Shown here: piece after piece, positions 8,622-11,172 of the stretch | Layout: every line of letters starts with the position of its first letter | Numbering within the stretch: the stretch's first letter is position 1 | NCBI GenBank assembly: GCA_031262005.1 | Contig: JAISIO010000147.1 | Location: forward strand, 1-11,172 | DNA length: 11,172 nt | Origin: Bacteroidales bacterium | GTDB taxonomy: Bacteria > Bacteroidota > Bacteroidia > Bacteroidales > UBA1715 | Reading direction: 5' to 3' | Translations under genes and position numbers: made by a program | Notes under the pieces: model-generated | What the model saw: only the letters and a program-made list of their open reading frames with translations | Told to the model about the DNA's origin: nothing | Database searches by the model: none

Positions 8622-9350
8622 TTAGAATGTTATACCGAAAACCAAATAAGCGTTGTCTCGTGCTGGCGAAAGTACTAATTCTGCAAATACTGGCAAAGCA
8701 AATTTGTCAGTAATTTCAATTGATTTCGATGCTTTTGCCGAAATTGATGCTACGTCGAATTTATCGGTATACATACCTTTCATTGGTGCAACGCCCACGC
8801 CCACTTCGCATTCTACATCTTTCACGGCAAACGGATAGCTTGCTGATATGTAAGTAGAATATAGTTGGTCGCCTTTTTCGTCTTTATCCAATTCACCGCT
8901 AAATATGGTGTTCACACCAAGTGAAAGTGGGAAGGCTTCGCCAAAAGAGTAAGCAAGTGATGCCTCAAATAAATGACTTTTGCGTTTAAAATAAGGACCT
9001 CCATCTTGACCTAACCACCAGTAATCGGTTATGGTAGCAGACAAACCACCAATTTCATACGATACGAAATAATCTACTTCTTTGGCTGCTGCCGAAAGGT
9101 CGGTACTTCCCCATGCGCCGATTGTGAATCCATAACCGGAAACACTTATACCCGGTTGCACGCTTGCGCCCGTTTGATATTGACCGCGCCATACGTATGA
9201 ACTCACTACATCGGCTCCTACTTCAACCGAAATTTTGCTTTCTGCGGCTTCTTGCGCCGATACTGACATTGTTGCAACTGTTGCAAACAATGCGATAATT
9301 GCTGTTTTAATTGTTAATTTCATGACTTTAAATTTTTGTTTGTTTTTCAT
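8622..9350 (-). CDS. TorF-like putative outer-membrane porin
   Basis: This 242-residue protein resembles the TorF/gcw_chp family of putative porins, whose function is not established. It has a Sec signal peptide: a lysine-rich start, a hydrophobic stretch and a likely cleavage at VSA|QE (about residues 30-33). The mature part alternates polar and aromatic residues as beta-barrel strands do, carries the family-like SSYVWRGQ near its beginning and GFTIGAWGSTD soon after, and ends in phenylalanine (FGITF), the common C-terminal signal for outer-membrane barrel insertion. An alternative start is Met10 (ATG at 9323..9321), which gives a more usual leader, MKLTIKTAIIALF; I consider Met10 at least as likely as Met1. 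It lies 109 bp after amtB, behind a long inverted repeat, and 2 bp before nadE. A role in passage of ammonium or another nitrogen compound through the outer membrane is an inference from neighbours. Confidence 0.8.
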   Translation of the reverse strand: MKNKQKFKVMKLTIKTAIIALFATVATMSVSAQEAAESKISVEVGADVVSSYVWRGQYQTGASVQPGISVSGYGFTIGAWGSTDLSAAAKEVDYFVSYEIGGLSATITDYWWLGQDGGPYFKRKSHLFEASLAYSFGEAFPLSLGVNTIFSGELDKDEKGDQLYSTYISASYPFAVKDVECEVGVGVAPMKGMYTDKFDVASISAKASKSIEITDKFALPVFAELVLSPARDNAYLVFGITF

Positions 9351-9369
9351 TTATGTTTTGTTTGTTGTA

Positions 9370-9389
9370 AGCGATTAGGGTATATCGCT
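9370..9389 (-). other. Short alternative hairpin competing with the 16-bp stem
   Basis: AGCGAT (9370-9375) and ATCGCT (9384-9389) can form a 6-bp stem with an 8-base loop. The 9384-9389 arm also belongs to the larger inverted repeat, so in the mRNA the two folds exclude each other. The small hairpin ends 19 bases before the upstream start codon of the torF-like gene. The pairing is visible; any switching role is speculative. Confidence 0.3.
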
Positions 9390-9442
9390 CGGTAGAAAGA
9401 TTGTGTGTTACTTATTGTTATTTGTATTTCTACCGAGCGATA
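9383..9442. repeat. Perfect 16-bp inverted repeat between amtB and torF-like gene
   Basis: TATCGCTCGGTAGAAA (9383-9398) is the exact reverse complement of TTTCTACCGAGCGATA (9427-9442), with a 28-base spacer. After a 3-by-3 mismatch, TTAGG (9375-9379) pairs with CCTAA (9446-9450), lengthening the structure to most of the 109-bp gap. In the mRNA this makes a stable stem beginning just after the amtB stop. No T-run follows the stem on either strand, and the loop is large, so it is not a standard intrinsic terminator. An mRNA processing or stabilising hairpin that sets different levels for glnK-amtB and the downstream genes is plausible; a palindromic repetitive element is another option. Confidence 0.85.
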
Positions 9443-9459
9443 ATTCCTAACGGTATGTA

Positions 9460-10788
9460 TTAGTTATACGCAGCTTCACCGTGTTCGTAAATGTCAAGTC
9501 CTTCTTCTTCAACACGTGCTGATACTCGCATACCAACTAATTTATCTACTATTTTGAACAAGATGAAGGTCATCACTGCACTAAATATGATAGAGAATAT
9601 TGTGGCAACGGTTTGTACTCCAAGTTGGTTCCAATCGCCGTAAAGAGCACCTTGAACACCGCCTTCGCCTGAAACTGCTTGTGTTGCAAAAACACCTACA
9701 AGAATAGAACCTACGATTCCGCCCATTCCGTGTACACCGAAGGCATCAAGAGAGTCGTCGTAGCCTAATTTTTCTTTTACAACAGCCACCATGAAGAAGC
9801 ACACCATTGCAGAGGCAATTCCGATAACAAATGCACCAAGTACGCCTACGGTTCCGGCAGCAGGTGTAATAGCCACCAATCCGGCTACAGCTCCCGTACA
9901 AGCTCCTACGGTTGTTGGGCGTTTGTTGCGTATCCAGTCAATTACAACCCAAGTAATAACAGCAGCAGCAGTAGCTAAATGTGTTACAAGGAAAGCATTT
10001 GCAGCCAATCCGTCAGCAGCCAATCCGCTACCCGCATTGAAACCAATCCAGCCTAACCAAAGCATTGCAGCACCAATGAACACGAAAGGAATGTTGTTAG
10101 GAGTAACCGGACGATGTGATTTGTAACCTTCGCGTTTACCAAGCATCAAGCACATTACAAGAGCCGAGATACCTGCGTTGATGTGCACCACTGTTCCGCC
10201 GGCAAAGTCGATTGCGCCCATTTCGCCAATCCAACCGCCACCCCAAACCCAATAAGCCATAGGGATATAAACGAGCAGGCACCAAAGAGGAAGGAATAAC
10301 AAGTATCCCGAGAATTTAATTCTCTCAGCTAATGCACCAATGATAAGCGCAGGGGTAATAATGGCAAACATACATTGGAATACAGCAAATAGGATTTCAG
10401 GAATGCCTACACCATCAATCAACGAATCAAGTGTAACGCCACTCATGAATGCTTTATCCAAACCACCGAAGAAAAATCCTGCTTTAGTATCTTGGAAACC
10501 ATCAGCAAACACCAAACTGTAACCAACTGAGAACCAAATTAAAGTAACAACTCCTACTGTTACAAAGCATTGCATGATAATGCTCAGTAAGTTTTTTTGA
10601 CGAACCAAACCGCCGTAAAACAGAGCCAAACCGGGAATGGTCATCATCAACACAAGAACCGAAGCCATAATTATCCATGCTGTGTTTCCTGCATCAAGTG
10701 CCGGTGCTGCAATTTCTTGTGCCGATGCAAGCATAGGTATCGCAGATAATGCGAATAAACTTATTAGATATTTGAATATTGTTTTCAT
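9460..10788 (-). CDS. amtB: Ammonium channel/transporter (Amt family)
   Basis: Inner-membrane trimeric channel for ammonium uptake. The 442-residue protein has a cleavable signal peptide (probable site ASA|QE, after residue 23) followed by about eleven membrane helices, as in E. coli AmtB. By alignment from memory, key residues are present: the pore twin histidines His202 (TVVHINAG) and His353 (GVHGMGG), the periplasmic Phe gate Phe141 (FQCMF) and Phe250 (WIGFNAGS), Trp182 in the VWGGG motif, the conserved Asp194 of DFAGG, and Ser254 at the ammonium recruitment site. The cytoplasmic tail RVSAR..EEGLDIYEHGEAAY matches the family tail that contacts PII. It starts 30 bp after glnK, the usual functional partner, which is here upstream of amtB in transcription. 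A large inverted repeat follows its stop codon. No residue suggests a defective channel. Confidence 0.97.
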   Translation of the reverse strand: MKTIFKYLISLFALSAIPMLASAQEIAAPALDAGNTAWIIMASVLVLMMTIPGLALFYGGLVRQKNLLSIIMQCFVTVGVVTLIWFSVGYSLVFADGFQDTKAGFFFGGLDKAFMSGVTLDSLIDGVGIPEILFAVFQCMFAIITPALIIGALAERIKFSGYLLFLPLWCLLVYIPMAYWVWGGGWIGEMGAIDFAGGTVVHINAGISALVMCLMLGKREGYKSHRPVTPNNIPFVFIGAAMLWLGWIGFNAGSGLAADGLAANAFLVTHLATAAAVITWVVIDWIRNKRPTTVGACTGAVAGLVAITPAAGTVGVLGAFVIGIASAMVCFFMVAVVKEKLGYDDSLDAFGVHGMGGIVGSILVGVFATQAVSGEGGVQGALYGDWNQLGVQTVATIFSIIFSAVMTFILFKIVDKLVGMRVSARVEEEGLDIYEHGEAAYN

Positions 10789-10818
10789 TTTTTACTTTTA
10801 TTTAAGAATTATACTTTG

Positions 10819-11163
10819 TTATTTGTCATAAAGCGATTCGTCACCTTTTTGTCCTGTGCGAATGCGAATAGCGTCTTCTACATCATAAATAAAGATACGT
10901 CCGTCGCCTGTTCCTCCCGTGTAAGCTGACTTCTGAATTGCCTGAACAGTCTTCTCCACATTTATATCACGCACAACGATATTTAACATTCGTCGTTCGA
11001 TATAACTTGTGTCGTACACTACGCCGCGATACACTCGGCTTTCATGTGATTTTCCTACCCCACGTACATCGTAGTACGAAAACCACTCGATGTCTGCCTT
11101 GTCTAAGGCTTCTCTTACATCATCAAATTTTGATTTTCTGATGATTGCTTCTACTTTTTTCAT
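10819..11163 (-). CDS. glnK: PII nitrogen regulatory protein
   Basis: A small trimeric signal protein that reads ATP/ADP and 2-oxoglutarate and typically blocks AmtB when nitrogen is plentiful. The 114-residue sequence opens MKKVEAIIRKSKFDDVREAL as PII proteins do, and keeps the B-loop TGGTGDGRIF (82-91) and the C-loop IRIRTG (99-104). The T-loop is unusual against E. coli GlnB/GlnK: it is one residue shorter, Gln39 (a Mg-2-oxoglutarate ligand) is Ser39, Lys58 is Arg57 and Lys85 is Gly84, while the uridylylation tyrosine has a counterpart in Tyr50. These changes may be common in Bacteroidota PII. The start at 11163 has a weak AAAGAAG upstream; only 9 bases remain before the window edge, so the promoter of the cluster is not visible. 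The name glnK, not glnB, rests on linkage to amtB. Confidence 0.93.
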   Translation of the reverse strand: MKKVEAIIRKSKFDDVREALDKADIEWFSYYDVRGVGKSHESRVYRGVVYDTSYIERRMLNIVVRDINVEKTVQAIQKSAYTGGTGDGRIFIYDVEDAIRIRTGQKGDESLYDK

Positions 11164-11172
11164 CTTCTTTAA

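Noticed and set aside
9321..9350. Extra lysine-rich N-terminal segment of the torF-like protein as a separate leader peptide
   Set aside because: It is in frame and has no stop codon; it is better explained as an uncertain start site, with Met10 as the alternative.
9383..9442. Inverted repeat as a rho-independent terminator
   Set aside because: The stem is perfect, but there is no T-run after the 3' arm on either strand and the loop is 28 bases, so a standard terminator is not supported.
9383..9442. Inverted repeat as ends of an insertion sequence or a CRISPR unit
   Set aside because: Only 28 bases lie between the arms, with no transposase, target duplication or repeated spacer pattern nearby.
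11164..11172. Promoter or sigma-54 site for the cluster upstream of glnK
   Set aside because: Only 9 bases remain upstream of the glnK start, so no promoter can be assessed in this window.

Overview
The window is a single-direction nitrogen-assimilation gene cluster on the minus strand, most likely from a Bacteroidales bacterium (phylum Bacteroidota) of low-to-middle GC. The type III glutamine synthetase, the class of PII/Amt pair, the TorF-like outer-membrane protein ending in phenylalanine, and the near-absence of Shine-Dalgarno sequences all point that way. No species can be named from the sequence alone.

In transcription order (right to left) the genes are: glnK (PII signal protein), amtB (ammonium channel with a signal peptide), a TorF-like outer-membrane beta-barrel, nadE (ammonia-dependent NAD synthetase), a 142-bp gap, asnA (ammonia-dependent asparagine synthetase), glnN (glutamine synthetase III), gltB (glutamate synthase large subunit), and the first codons of a gene that is very probably gltD (glutamate synthase small subunit), cut by the left edge. 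All seven complete genes are intact and all end in TAA. The plus strand carries no gene I can support. Gaps are 2 to 30 bp except two: 109 bp between amtB and the torF-like gene, which contains a perfect 16-bp inverted repeat, and 142 bp between nadE and asnA, which is AT-rich, holds an 8-bp direct repeat at 20-bp spacing and may contain an internal promoter.

The genes form a coherent pathway. AmtB brings ammonium across the inner membrane under PII control, and the outer-membrane barrel may serve the outer membrane. GlnN fixes ammonium into glutamine, and GltB/GltD turns glutamine plus 2-oxoglutarate into two glutamates. AsnA and NadE each use free ammonia directly to amidate aspartate and nicotinic acid adenine dinucleotide. 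The cluster therefore holds transport, sensing and several ammonia-consuming reactions in one likely transcriptional unit, possibly divided in two by the nadE-asnA gap.

The gene content is mostly well-known families and I see no clearly undescribed system. The points worth a second look are the amtB-torF intergenic hairpin with a competing alternative fold, the divergent PII T-loop, the placement of the TorF-like protein and the ammonia-only NadE in this cluster, and a lone strong Shine-Dalgarno site in front of gltD.
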